Below are positions 44,702 through 55,792 of a stretch of 64,000 nucleotides of DNA, one piece after another. Source of the stretch: Cadophora sp. MPI-SDFR-AT-0126 (Eukaryota; Ascomycota; Leotiomycetes; Helotiales; Ploettnerulaceae); the NCBI GenBank assembly GCA_020747065.1, contig JAGMVK010000002.1, forward strand, positions 2,914,001 through 2,978,000, in the 5' to 3' direction. Under the pieces are notes generated by a model that saw only the letters and a program-made list of their open reading frames with translations, ran no database searches and was not told where the DNA came from. Both the position numbers and the translations under genes were made by a program. The first letter of the stretch is position 1, and each line of letters opens with the position of its first letter.

Positions 44702-45473
44702 TATCAGCTGATTTGGATAGTCTTGGATATAGATGCCGGGGTGCGGACACTAGATGAATTACTATATGGGCAATATCATGCTTTCCGTTCGGGGGTATGT
44801 AAGAGGGGACCTATTACCACTTCACTCGGTTGTCTCTTTTGATATCATGAAACCTTGAGGCCGATGCTCCACGCTCGGGGGTGGAAAACTTGTCCTGCTT
44901 GACACACAGGATGCTCCTTCTCAAACGGAACGATCAGTATAGTTGGACCATACGAATGACCGCAGCTCCAACACTGGCATACCATCGGGAATAAAGTTGA
45001 CGGAGGACAGTCAGAGATATGAGCAAAGTCAACAGACACGCTCGGACCGCCATGAAACTATGTGAAGCCTAACGGTTGAACAAGTAGATCGGATTGGCGC
45101 ACATGGATCGCTTTCTCGAATTCAACCTTAGTTCCCTGGAAACAACAAGCTCTCGCCACAAGACAGCTAGATACACGGAGTTGTTTACATTTTCCAGTAG
45201 CCGGACAACCTTCACGCGTAGGTTACAAGATCCAAGCGAGATTCTAAGTTATTCTCGAATGCTGACGTCATCAACAACCCGCGTCCACCAAAACAAATTT
45301 CCCGTTACGGTCAGCGGCTCAGGCTCAGTCGTGCCACAGCCAGCCTCGTGCTACATAGCACAGCACCTCATGGAGGCTGTTGGCCGTCCCTCCACACTGC
45401 CTCTCTTCCCTTCCTCTCCCCTCCTCTCCAACCTCACCATTTCCAAACCCTCCACCTCCACCCCAAACCGCAA
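44702..45473. other. Intergenic region, no supported gene
   Basis: Only short frames are present. The frame upstream of 45474 is open from 45348, but the peptide it would add is Pro/His/Ser-rich leader-like sequence. Confidence 0.5.
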
Positions 45474-47114
45474 ATGGAAACCCTCTTTCCCCACCTCACC
45501 TCAACCAGCTCCCGTCCCTCCCACCGCGTCGTAACCACCACCTACCGCGCCTCCTTCAACACACTCGTCCAAGAAGGCAAGCTCCGACCTCTCGTCCTCC
45601 CCTACCACCTCTACGGCTGTATCCTCCTCTTCCTATACCTCTGTATACCGCATACGCAGAGTCCGGCGCTCTATGCTGCGAGATGGCCGGTTCTGGGGCT
45701 TATTCTGGCCTTTCAGTGGAAGACATTGTGGGAGGCGACGAGTATGAGTATGGCGACCGGGTATGCGGCTGGGTTGGTGGCGGCTTGGGGTGCGGTGTGG
45801 AGTGTTACGTGGTTGGTGTTCTATCGGCCGCAATTTGATGCGAAGAGGGTTGAGAGGAGGACGAGATCTGGGACTGGACCTGTGTCAGGCCTAGGAAAAC
45901 AGAGCAATGGGGATGCCAGGCAGGGAAATGGAAGCGCGACGGGATATACGAATGGATCTGCGGAGTTGAAGTACAGAGGAAAGGAAGATATAGAGACAAA
46001 TGGGAAGCTGGACAAAGATGCTGGTGCGATGGAGTACTATTGGCAGTCCTACCCAGACAACTTTCTGGACCGCTTCACATGGACATCAGACCTCCTGATG
46101 AACTTTCGTGGACCCGGCTGGAATTGGGCTATACCACCTCTTCCTCCTCTCCCACCATTCATCCAGACCCAACTAGGGGAAGAGGTCACACCTCGATCCA
46201 TATCCGGCAAATCCTCCACAGGTCTCCAACGCTACGATACACGCGCCTCACTAGCACGAGCGCGCCTCCCAACTTTCATAGCAGGCTACTTCCTCCTCGA
46301 CATTCTTAAAGTCCTCATGATGAAAGATCCCTACTACATCTTCGGACCCACCAGCTACGCTCTTCCCCCACATCTATCCCGCTTCAGGGTCTCCCCCCTA
46401 ACACTGCGCTTCATCCGGCAAGCCCTCAGCTCCATCGCCATCTTCACCTCCCTGGAAATGACGTTCCTCCTCGCGCCCCTAATTGCATCCCTCCTTCTCG
46501 GGCCCTCCGTCCTCGGCCTTCGCGGAGAACCCTACTACTACCCCACCATATGGGGATCCTTTTCCAACATAACATCCAAAGGCCTAAACGGTGTCTGGGG
46601 CGGATGGTGGCACCAAATCTTCCGATTCATCTTCTCCGCACCATCAAACTACCTAATCAACAACGGGTATGTGAAAGCCGGGTCACCTGTAGCAAAGTTT
46701 CTGGCCTTGGTCTTCGCCTTCGGTATCTCAGGGATTCTACATGCAGCTGGCAGCATCAGCCAATTCCCCGCCACCCACCCAACCCACGCGCCCATCTTCT
46801 TCATGCTCCAAGCCCTCGGAATCCTCCTCCAAATGAGCATCTGCTCTCTCTTCTACGCCCAAATCAAAAGATTCCCACGCGTGATAAGACAAACTGGCAA
46901 CTTCGCGTTCGTGTTCATCTGGTTGTTCTACACGGGGTGGTGGCTGACGGATGATTTCGCGAGAGGTGGGATCTGGTTGTATGAGCCTATTCCGGTTAGT
47001 GTGTTGAGGGGACTTGGGTTCGGGGATGAGGGCGATGGGTGGTGGTGTTGGGAGCATTTGGGGATTGGGTGGTATAGTGGGAAGCATTGGTGGGAGAGTG
47101 GGATTGCGCTTTAG
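45474..47114 (+). CDS. MBOAT_2 wax-synthase-domain membrane acyltransferase-like protein
   Basis: One uninterrupted exon gives 546 residues from the ATG at METLFPH. It is a polytopic membrane protein with about eight hydrophobic helices, divided by a hydrophilic, Gly/Asn/Lys-rich loop at about residues 130-195. The conserved wax synthase domain part is visible in the C-terminal half: SFSNITSKGLNGVWGGWWHQIFR, with FAFGISGILHAAGS carrying the catalytic-type His. Family members in fungal clusters O-acetylate secondary metabolites (Tri7- and AusQ-like); others are of unknown role. No biosynthetic core enzyme lies next to it, so a link to the peptide cluster 28 kb away is speculative. The start could lie upstream at 45348. 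Confidence 0.85.
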   Translation: METLFPHLTSTSSRPSHRVVTTTYRASFNTLVQEGKLRPLVLPYHLYGCILLFLYLCIPHTQSPALYAARWPVLGLILAFQWKTLWEATSMSMATGYAAGLVAAWGAVWSVTWLVFYRPQFDAKRVERRTRSGTGPVSGLGKQSNGDARQGNGSATGYTNGSAELKYRGKEDIETNGKLDKDAGAMEYYWQSYPDNFLDRFTWTSDLLMNFRGPGWNWAIPPLPPLPPFIQTQLGEEVTPRSISGKSSTGLQRYDTRASLARARLPTFIAGYFLLDILKVLMMKDPYYIFGPTSYALPPHLSRFRVSPLTLRFIRQALSSIAIFTSLEMTFLLAPLIASLLLGPSVLGLRGEPYYYPTIWGSFSNITSKGLNGVWGGWWHQIFRFIFSAPSNYLINNGYVKAGSPVAKFLALVFAFGISGILHAAGSISQFPATHPTHAPIFFMLQALGILLQMSICSLFYAQIKRFPRVIRQTGNFAFVFIWLFYTGWWLTDDFARGGIWLYEPIPVSVLRGLGFGDEGDGWWCWEHLGIGWYSGKHWWESGIAL

Positions 47115-47476
47115 ATGATGTTATGTGGTGTGACGGTGCATTTGGGGGGAAAGGCTTATGACTGATGACTTTATGAGGGTAGAAGGGCTACGGTATAGCA
47201 TGGCATGGCATGGTCCGGCATTAAATGGCAGGGAGACTCGGCTAGGACTAGCAAGGTGTTTAGACGGCAAGGACATGCATTATACATTGTACAATTACTA
47301 TTCTACATTGAGATTGAAAATTCAGGACCTGTCCTCCCAAAGCGAAACTGCAGAGAAAAAAAGACATACCCTCTTCCTTTACCCCTCCTCTACCATCCTC
47401 AAAGAAACCCAAGGAACAACGATAAACCATCTCAATCGATAGGAAAAACCCTCAGTTAGACTGGACTTAACTCGAT

Positions 47477-47512
47477 TCTCATCTCATCTCATCTCATCTC
47501 ATCTCATCTCAA
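47477..47512. repeat. CTCAT pentanucleotide microsatellite
   Basis: About seven perfect copies of CTCAT in tandem. Confidence 0.9.
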
Positions 47513-47637
47513 GAGAAAGTAAAGTGTATATATCGACAAGAGGACAGGACTGGACACAAAAATGGACCATACCATTCAATACAATACAACACGAGACGAG
47601 ACGAGACGACAAGTGAAGTACACAAAAGAGAAGAGTA

Positions 47638-47668
47638 GTAAGACTAAGACTAAGACTAAGACTAAGAG
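47638..47668. repeat. TAAGAC hexanucleotide microsatellite
   Basis: Four to five tandem copies of TAAGAC. A short run of ACGAG pentamers lies just upstream near 47590-47610. Confidence 0.9.
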
Positions 47669-48429
47669 TAAAGATATACATACACATGCGAACGGATGGA
47701 CAAGTTACAGCATCAAATTACAAAGATCAAATGCGATATCACATCCGAATTCGAAACCAAAGTTCAATATGCATGTATACTCCATTTCCCTACCAATACA
47801 TACATACATACTTACAACCCTCCCTCCTATCCCTTCCCACATGCACCACCCTACCGACCAGCCACCTCCCTCTCCCACCAACCATTCACTCCATGCTCCC
47901 TTGTATATGTTTTCAAAACACGTTTGCATCAATTTATTCTAAAAGCAAGCAATCGATCAAGAACCGCCATATTCATCACGCATCCGACCGACATTATCCG
48001 ATGTCCCAAAACAAGACGCAAACATCCGCCCGCCCACCAGGTCAGACACTCCCAACACCAGAAAGAAATACAATATGAAACGCCGTTTCTCTCCCAATAA
48101 TCACAAAGTACCACCCCAACCGATTTCATGAAGGATTCGATGCTGCTCAAATGAAAAAAGATAAACAACCAGGATTGCTGATGACTGCAGTATAGTCTGC
48201 TAGCCCTTGTCGTGTGCAGAGACGGATTAGGGTGGCAGATTTTAGCTGAGTATATCTGCATTTGTTTCCTTCCCAAGCACTATCCGCACATCCACCTTCA
48301 CTTCCGGGATCGATTCTTCTTCTTAGCATCTCTGTGTTTAGCATTAGATCCTCTCCCGTCTCGAAACTCATCTACTTCGATCGAAGGGATTGGATCATCT
48401 GCCGCAGAAGAGAAGCATCAGTCCCGTAT

Positions 48430-50045
48430 CTAATCGTCATCGTAGTCCTTATCTTTGTCACCTTTACCCCCGCCATCCTTGCGAATTGGGATTTTGATGC
48501 CTTGCGTAGCAAAGCACTTGCTGAGAGGGGTACTCTCAACAACACCCGGAAATCGCTTGGCGGAGTAAACGGTGAAAACCTCACTGAAGCAGGAGGCAAG
48601 GACAGGTGCAGATGTCTTGTTGGGGCTTAATCCAGCTGCTGCTGAAGGGTTGGTTGGTGAGACAGGAACGCCGACGTTGACGAAAGAAAATCGGAGTCTG
48701 AATCACATATTAGCTACGTCGGATTTAATGATGTGCCAACTTACCTAAAGTTGCCTTCGGTACGGATAGATAGATCTTGAAGGACAAACCAGATACCAAT
48801 TCGGTCATCGGGATCGGTGAGACGGAAAGCGCTGGCTGCAAGGCTTCCAATCAAGTTTCGAGTAAACATTCCTTGTGGGGTTGAATTGTTGATTGGCCCT
48901 CTTGCAACTGGCATCTCATTTGGAGTAAACGGTCTAGGACCACCTGGACCATACTGGTGGGATGGGACTTGTTGGCCTTGAGGATAATCCATTTGGCCTG
49001 AACCAGCGGCTGGTGGGTAGTAAGATGATGATGAGCCAGGCTGAGAGTAACCATTCTGTGGAGGATAGTTAGTCCCATTGGTGGCTGGTGGGTAGTTGTT
49101 TTGGTAATAGGATTGGGATCCACTTTGTGGAGTGGCATAGGCGTTCACTTGAGGAGGTCCAGGATATGGGTTGTATGTTGAAGAGGGCGGACCTTGTCCA
49201 GGCTCGACCTTGAATACACTTGATTGTGGCATAATATTCGAGTACGCTGGAGTCACAGGGGGCATGACCTCTTGGTAAGAGACTGGGGTGCCCGATGATA
49301 TTGAAGGGGATGTATTGGAATGGCGGACCAGATTCACTTCATGTTGACCACTTGCAGACCAGAGGTCGGCACTGATGACAAACATGCCATGATCAATGTC
49401 ACTTTTGATGTTAGCCTCCCTCGTCTCCTTATGCGTTCGGTGCAACTCACTTGCAATCCACCTCCTTGCCGCTTGCTACATCTGTAATCACCAACTTGAC
49501 ACATGGAGGCGGGGTAATGGGTCGACGATCCTGTTGATTTCTTAGCACCAGCACAAAGACCCGGAATGCCCAATGTTCATACCTTGTCTCCAAATCCACA
49601 CATTCGAGCTCTCTTCGGTTGCTGCATGACAAAAAGCCTAGCATTGTAAGCCATTGATATCCAGCCTTGCGGTAGCCACTTACTCGTATCTTCTGCCATC
49701 GAGAACCATGGAGCGAGGCTTGGGTTCCTGAGCAGCAGGTTGGGTACCTGGAACCAATTGTGCCAATTCCGTACCATGCATCCCTTCTTGTGGTCCTGAT
49801 GTGGGTGGACCTGGGGCATAGTACCCTCCTTGTAGTGGTTCTTGTGGAGGGCCAGATGTTGGAGGAGGTTGGGAGTAGTAATTGGTCGGAGGGCCACTCA
49901 TCTGCGAGGTCATAGAAGGATATTGTGCCCCATTGCCATTCGGCACAGGGCGATATGGATCGTTGGTATTCGGCATTGGGGGTCGAGTATCGTAGTGGGA
50001 TGGAGGTGGGGAATAATGTTGTTGTGGTGGTGGTGCGTAGTTCAT
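48430..50045 (-). CDS. velB: Velvet factor VelB
   Basis: Five exons (49684-50045, 49583-49637, 49451-49530, 48745-49401, 48430-48697, minus strand) give 473 residues. VelB is a velvet-domain regulator that pairs with VeA and VosA to control development, spore maturation and secondary metabolism, moving between cytosol and nucleus. A Pro/Gln/Tyr-rich N terminus leads into the velvet domain: [31 protein letters not shown], then [27 protein letters not shown]. As is typical of VelB, a long low-complexity insertion (Pro/Tyr/Gln/Gly/Ser, about 115 residues) splits the domain, which resumes at [18 protein letters not shown] and ends [26 protein letters not shown]. Every intron restores frame and family sequence. 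It may act on the peptide cluster in this window, but nothing in the sequence shows that. Confidence 0.95.
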
Positions 50046-53000
50046 GGCGATATCACTACTAGAAGGACACCAGCTCAGAACGAAGCTTCGAAGAAAACAA
50101 GGAAAGAATACTTGTCGCGCCTGCAGAGAGTCGAGTTCGAGTTCAAGGTCGGGGGTGGTGGCGAGTTTCGAGTGTGCAGGGGAGAGCTCTCGAGTTGTGC
50201 GTTAACCGCAACTGCCGCGACCGCAGCGAGGCCAGGCGAGGCCAGGCGCAACAATTCTAGCGGAATGAACAGAGACCAAGGCTTGGTTTGTACCACGTTG
50301 CCCAGAAGTCGAGACTCGAATCCTTCGATTGACTCGGGAATGGCGTTTGCGAATGATACAATGCCGGCCGTGCTGTGCCACTATGTTTCTACCCAGAACA
50401 AGCAAGCAGATGCTCGTTAGGAGGGGAGGAGAGAGAGTCTGGAGGGGCGAGATGGTGACAAGAGGGGAGCGCAGGCCGAAGCTTTATGTGATCCCAGATC
50501 GGTGTGTCAGACTAGAGCGGATGTTGTCCTTGTCTAGATTGTAATGTGATGTTTTACTTGGTTGGAGTAAGTATAAAGATGAAGGTCAGGACGGACCGAA
50601 GCTCAGGCTTTCGACTCTCGTCAGAGGTGGAGGTGGAGGTGGTGGAGGGCAGCCTGTAGTCTGTGTGGTGGGCGGTCGGCGGTAGTCTAGTCTGATAACG
50701 GACTGGCCTGGCCTGGCCTGATCTGTTCTGGTCTGGTCTTGTGTTCGGGCGGAGGTTTTAACTTTTAAAGTTCCAGCACGCACAAAAGACAGACGTCGAA
50801 GGGATGACGATCTCCCGGAGCTTGGGGCCCGGTGTGAGCGAAGCGTGAAGTGTTGTGGCAGTTGTGGCAGTTGTGCAGTGGCATAGGCACTTGTGCAGCC
50901 TGTGCGCAAAGTAAGGGGGCACAATGATGCGATGCGATGCGACGCGGCAAAGAGGAAGATGGTAACGGGATCTATCTATATCTCCGTCTGCATCTGTGTC
51001 TGCATATGCCTAAAGTACAGGAAAAGCAGGAAAGGTTTGCAATTCATAATAAGTATGCACACAAGAATGAATGAGGTCGCAACAAGAAGTGTGAAGTGAA
51101 GTGAACTTGGAAGCGAGGGGAGAGGTGCAGTTCTTGTACTTAGTTTCATGTGGACACTACAGTCGCTGCCTGCCCACAATGACACTTCAACACCCAAGAA
51201 TCTTTTAGCTCTATCCTATGTGCATCACATCCTAATATGCTGTCATTTATAGCATAACATAGCTCGGGTTAACAACATGCAGAAGTTGTATATGCGTGCA
51301 TGCGTGCGTGCAGCAGCCCATCGTCCCAGCCAGCCAGCCATTTACAAGCGACTCCTAACCAACTCCTCGTCCCTCCATCCAATCCCCGCGGACAGGCCAC
51401 GGTAAAGTCAAAAGACGATCCAGCCCAGCGACTTCCCGTGTCTTTGGATTGGGTCCGTTTTCATCTTACCCGTCCTTGGGTCGGCATGTCGGCCACATGC
51501 CGTGTTGTTGGTTTTTTGTTGGACATTTCTCGAAGCTGCGTGTGGTTGGTTCCCAATCCATCCCATCCTTCTGTTCTGTTGCAGAACCAGAAACCGTTGT
51601 TCGGATTCGGGCTTGGGCGGGCTCGGGCTCGGGATGCCCTATTCGTGTAGCCTGCTCCTTGCTTTGTACGCCCGCCGGCGCTTCTTGAACTGTAAGCGAA
51701 TGAGTGCTTTGGGTGAAATCAGAACAATGGGATTCCCGCCCAGCAATTGTGTACGATGTTCTCCATGAACATGGGCCTGATTGCAACGTATGTGGTATTT
51801 TCTCCGAAACCTGAATTGATGTTCCATTGCCTTGGGTTTTATGATCCAGGGTCTGTCGACCATGCAGCTAGCTGTAAGAGGAGAACAAGGCAGACTTGGA
51901 TAATGAAGGATTCTATCCTAGCAATACATTCAAAATGTATTTGGATCATGGATGAAGTCAAAGCGAGCTATGTCAAGTTACATCGGATATCAGTACCTAT
52001 TTCAGTATCTTTCAAAATTAGCTACGGCACTCAAGCTGTTGGCAGCTGTGTTCTGTTGTGACTCGCAACAAGCCCGAACCGATGGCGTGGGTGCGTGGCT
52101 CAGTCAGGGGTGGGGAACGTGCGAGCAGAACACAGCATACAAAATTCCCTATTCGATCCCCATTGTCCAGGCAAATCACATCTCAACTTCGGCAATCAAG
52201 TATCTTCAAAGGCTCCATCTATACATAGATGCAGAACCGACTGAAAACCAACTCCTTGCTTCTCTCTCTCCGCATACATATTCCAGGCTGGGCCATTCCA
52301 TTCTTACCAAGGTTCTGAAATTGGAACTCCATGGTGACTTCCTATTGGTACCACATTTATACACATCCGGAACCGCACGTTGTCTCTCCCTGTACATCTT
52401 CCCTTTATTTTTTTTCTTTTTGGCATCCTGCAAATCAACGACATCTTCGAGGTTTACCCCTCACTCAAGAAACACCACCTTGGATGGTTGATTGGAGTGC
52501 TCTTATCGTGATAGAATCATGGAGGGGACTGCGAATGACCTGGCTGGCCTGGCTGATTAGGAAGGTCCATACCGAATAGTGAGGTGAAGTTTATGATGAT
52601 CTGGCTGTGTTAATGCTTGTAGAACCCTGTCTCACCTCCCTGTCTTCAACCTGCACAACACAAATTTCATGCATGAGGTGTGCCGCTTCCTCACAGACAC
52701 TTCTCCCCATGTTGGCCGGCCACGGGGCAGCGGTGTGCATTCCCGAGTCCACCTATATTCGAGTTCTTAGGCCGATACTGGTATCCCGCTGTTCATAATT
52801 GTCCTTCTATGAGACTTTGTGAGCGATTTCTCTGCAGGATGAAGTAGCCTTCGCAGCGAGAACGGAATCCTTTTGAGGATCGGAGTCCGATGCATGCCGA
52901 CGACCGCTTCTCCAACTTCCTGATGGCAGCTTTGTCTTTCACCACTAGCAACATCTACTCCAATCGACAACGTGTACTTCCTTCGACCTGGAATTCGAAA

Positions 53001-54045
53001 CACCAACATTGAACCACCCCGATCTCATCGCCCATTTCCCGACATCAGGATCGATCCAGCGGTCGCTGGGACTCGAATCAGAGGCCACTCCGTAGTTGGG
53101 ACGAGGAAAAACAACACTTTCCAACCATCAACCTGTACAACGCGGCGGCTAGAACGATCCAACTCAGCGCCCCATCCGAGATCCTGGAATACGAAATACG
53201 AATATCTCAACGCCTCATTGGTCTTCGAATGGTGAAAGCTTGCGAGGCCGAGTAGGTAGGTAGTGTACCGATTCCGGCATCCCGACTTATCGTACAAGAT
53301 CAACTTCGTCTTCTTGGCAAATGCATACCTGTATATTCCTATTCTGCTCCAGTCTCAAATCCGTGTTCCTGTTCTGGTGTTGACCTGCATTTGGTTTCTG
53401 ATTATCATAAGTCACGTGTTTGGGTCGGCTGGATGTTTCGCCTTGTCGGCCGTAAGTCAGGGAGAAACTTTACAGATACAGAAGTTTTTTTTTTTTTGCC
53501 GTTCTGGTTCCGAAGTTTATAAGATGGTTCCAAGACAGATCCTGGGAGCTAGTAAGCCTCCACTCATGCCCAGAACACACGTCGCTTAGCAGATGACGTC
53601 CAAAACGGACGCAAACGCATCGGTGTCACAATGAGGCGCCTGACGACGACACCGACAGGTGAGAATAAGGCAATCCAGGATCTAAGTCTATGAGAAAGCA
53701 GTTCTGAATTTATCAAGGTCAACATTCGATGCGCCATCACCCCATGATCACAAACCCATACGGACGGTAGCCTATCAAGCCAACCGATTTTACAATACCA
53801 AGTTAATCTCATCCAATTGTTCTAATGGAACCCGGTCATCGAGATAATCTCGAGAAATGCTTTCGTAGAACATCCTATCTCGTAGCAGTTAAGTCGCTAC
53901 GAGATTATTTACTCCTCGTAAGTAGAAGTAAATCCTTTCAGAATCAAATCAAAGTAAAAAAATTTACTTTTAAGAACTAGAGTCGTTCATTTCGACATTT
54001 CAAGATTTTATAAGCTTGTAAGGCCTTTTGTTTTGATGATTAACC
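50046..54045. other. Long upstream region of velB, no supported gene
   Basis: Four kilobases without a gene, rich in simple-sequence patches: GAGGCCAGGC repeats near 50228, GCCTG runs near 50705, and GCGATGCGAT near 50930. Short frames have no recognisable content. Part of this is likely the 5' leader and promoter of velB. A poly-T run lies near 53486. Confidence 0.5.
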
Positions 54046-54507
54046 AGCAAAATCTCATCGACTTGGAGCATGGCCGTTGACTGCGGGTCGATGCTCGATC
54101 TGCTAGACGAGGCTCGACCCGCAAAATCCCATCGACCCGCAAAACGACGTCGACCTGCAAAACTACATCGACCCGCGAAACCTCATCGACCCGCCAAAGT
54201 ATGATCGATCCGCAAAACACCCTCGACTCGCTAGACGATGCTCGACTCGGTAGACGATGGTCGATGTAGTTTTGTGTGGTCGATCCGGTTTTGTGAGGTC
54301 GATGCATTTTTGTGTGGTCGATCCAATCACTCATCGACCTCACCAAGTCGGATCGACCTCATAAAAGTGCATCGACCACACAAAATTGCATCGACCACAT
54401 TAAAATACATCGACCACACAAAATCGGATCGACCACACAACAGAACGAGGCTCGACCCGCGAGACGATGCTCGACCTGCATGACCACATCGACCCGCAAA
54501 ATCGAGG
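54046..54507. repeat. TCGACC minisatellite in two opposite orientations
   Basis: About twenty-five units of 15-17 bp such as CATCGACCCGCAAAA or CATCGACCACACAAAAT are seen. The left and right parts read in the same sense, while a middle block at about 54255-54330 carries the complement (TTTTGTGTGGTCGATCC). Units vary at the three bases after TCGACC. The array can form long hairpins. Confidence 0.85.
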
Positions 54508-55792
54508 CTTCCATCCTCACGCCTCATTTTTTCATTGTCACCCAGTCATCCAACGAGCCAAATAATGTCAAATCCAACAACCTTCAATAGCTCAGCCTTG
54601 CAGCACATCGTAAGACTCAACGTCAGCAACGGCACAGCACAGATCTCGGTACCGAAATAAAGAGTATGAAAGTAAACGACATGTCACGTAAAGAAAGATC
54701 CAGCAGGATTTTCCCGGCCTCTTTTAGTCGCAGTCACCAGTCAAGAGTTCCAGCAGTTTCCGAATCGAGTTGGGCCCAGCTGACCCAAGTGAGTGGTACA
54801 GTGCCTAGAAAGTCAGAACTCGAGTCGCATTCTAACTGGAGTGAAAGCAAGACCTAGACAGTGTCTCCATATCTTGTTCGCTCAATCTTCCTCTCATTCA
54901 TTCATGTTCAGATTTAATTAGGAAGACGTCTTTTCTTTACTTGCTCTCGTATATCAAAACCAGCTATCCACCACGACCCTTCATCAAATCAGCGAGAAGC
55001 GGCCGTAAACTTTGAAGCATGCGAATCTTCATTCCAATTACGCCCCCAAAACAGCCCGAGCCAGTATGTGATAACCGTGGCTGTGTATGATTGAGTATTG
55101 GCAAACGCCGACTCAGACTTACAACCTTGGCCAAGCCTCCAGCCACGGAAGTAGCTCCAGAGAATTGGCTATTCACCAAGGGCATACCAGCGCGGGTCGG
55201 GCTCCCTGCTGGCCAACTTGTATTGCCAGTAGCAAGACTTTTGAAAGCCCATATGCCAACTCAGCTATATTCGACATGCAAACGTTGTTCTTCGGGTGAT
55301 GGAGATTAGCTCAGACTGGTCTCATCTGTGCTGAAAAGGCATCGCAAATCGCCCCGCGAATTGACAGACCTCAAAGAAAAATCTCCTTACTGCGTTTCCA
55401 ACGAATCGAACCTATCCACAGCATACCCCTAATGCGAGGTTGCACGGCATAACAAATGAGGCTGTCACCCACCGCGCCCCAGGCTGAAGTGTGCCTGCCT
55501 CGCCAGCGCACACAATTCTCTTCAAACATCGCGTCGCCCACTTCATCCCAAACTCAACAACAATCGATTACTGTCTTCTGGGTGCCTCCAAGCTGTCCGG
55601 TCAACAATTGGCCGCGAAGACTCTCCGGAAAGGTCAAGTTCTCGACTTCTTTTCAAACATGCTATTGTAGCCTCACTTCAGAGCGATCACCCACTGGAGG
55701 AGCTCGTAACGCCTCAAATCAATCAATACGGACGGGTCCTGTCAACAGCATTAGACCTTTAGCCGCCGCTCGTATAAGTTCCCTTGCTCATT
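54508..55792. other. Upstream region of the NACHT gene, no supported gene
   Basis: Short frames without domains only. The last few hundred bases are probably the promoter of the NACHT gene. Confidence 0.45.

Larger units (their letters stand above)
47115..48429. other. Intergenic region between two convergent genes
   Basis: No gene is supported. It contains simple repeats (listed separately) and the 3' ends of the acyltransferase-like gene and velB. Confidence 0.5.

Noticed and set aside
47562..48100. Several overlapping frames of 126-134 codons
   Set aside because: They overlap in different phases across microsatellites and have no domain.
54238..54590. Open frames through the TCGACC minisatellite
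   Set aside because: Same reason: a short tandem repeat with few stops gives long frames in several phases.
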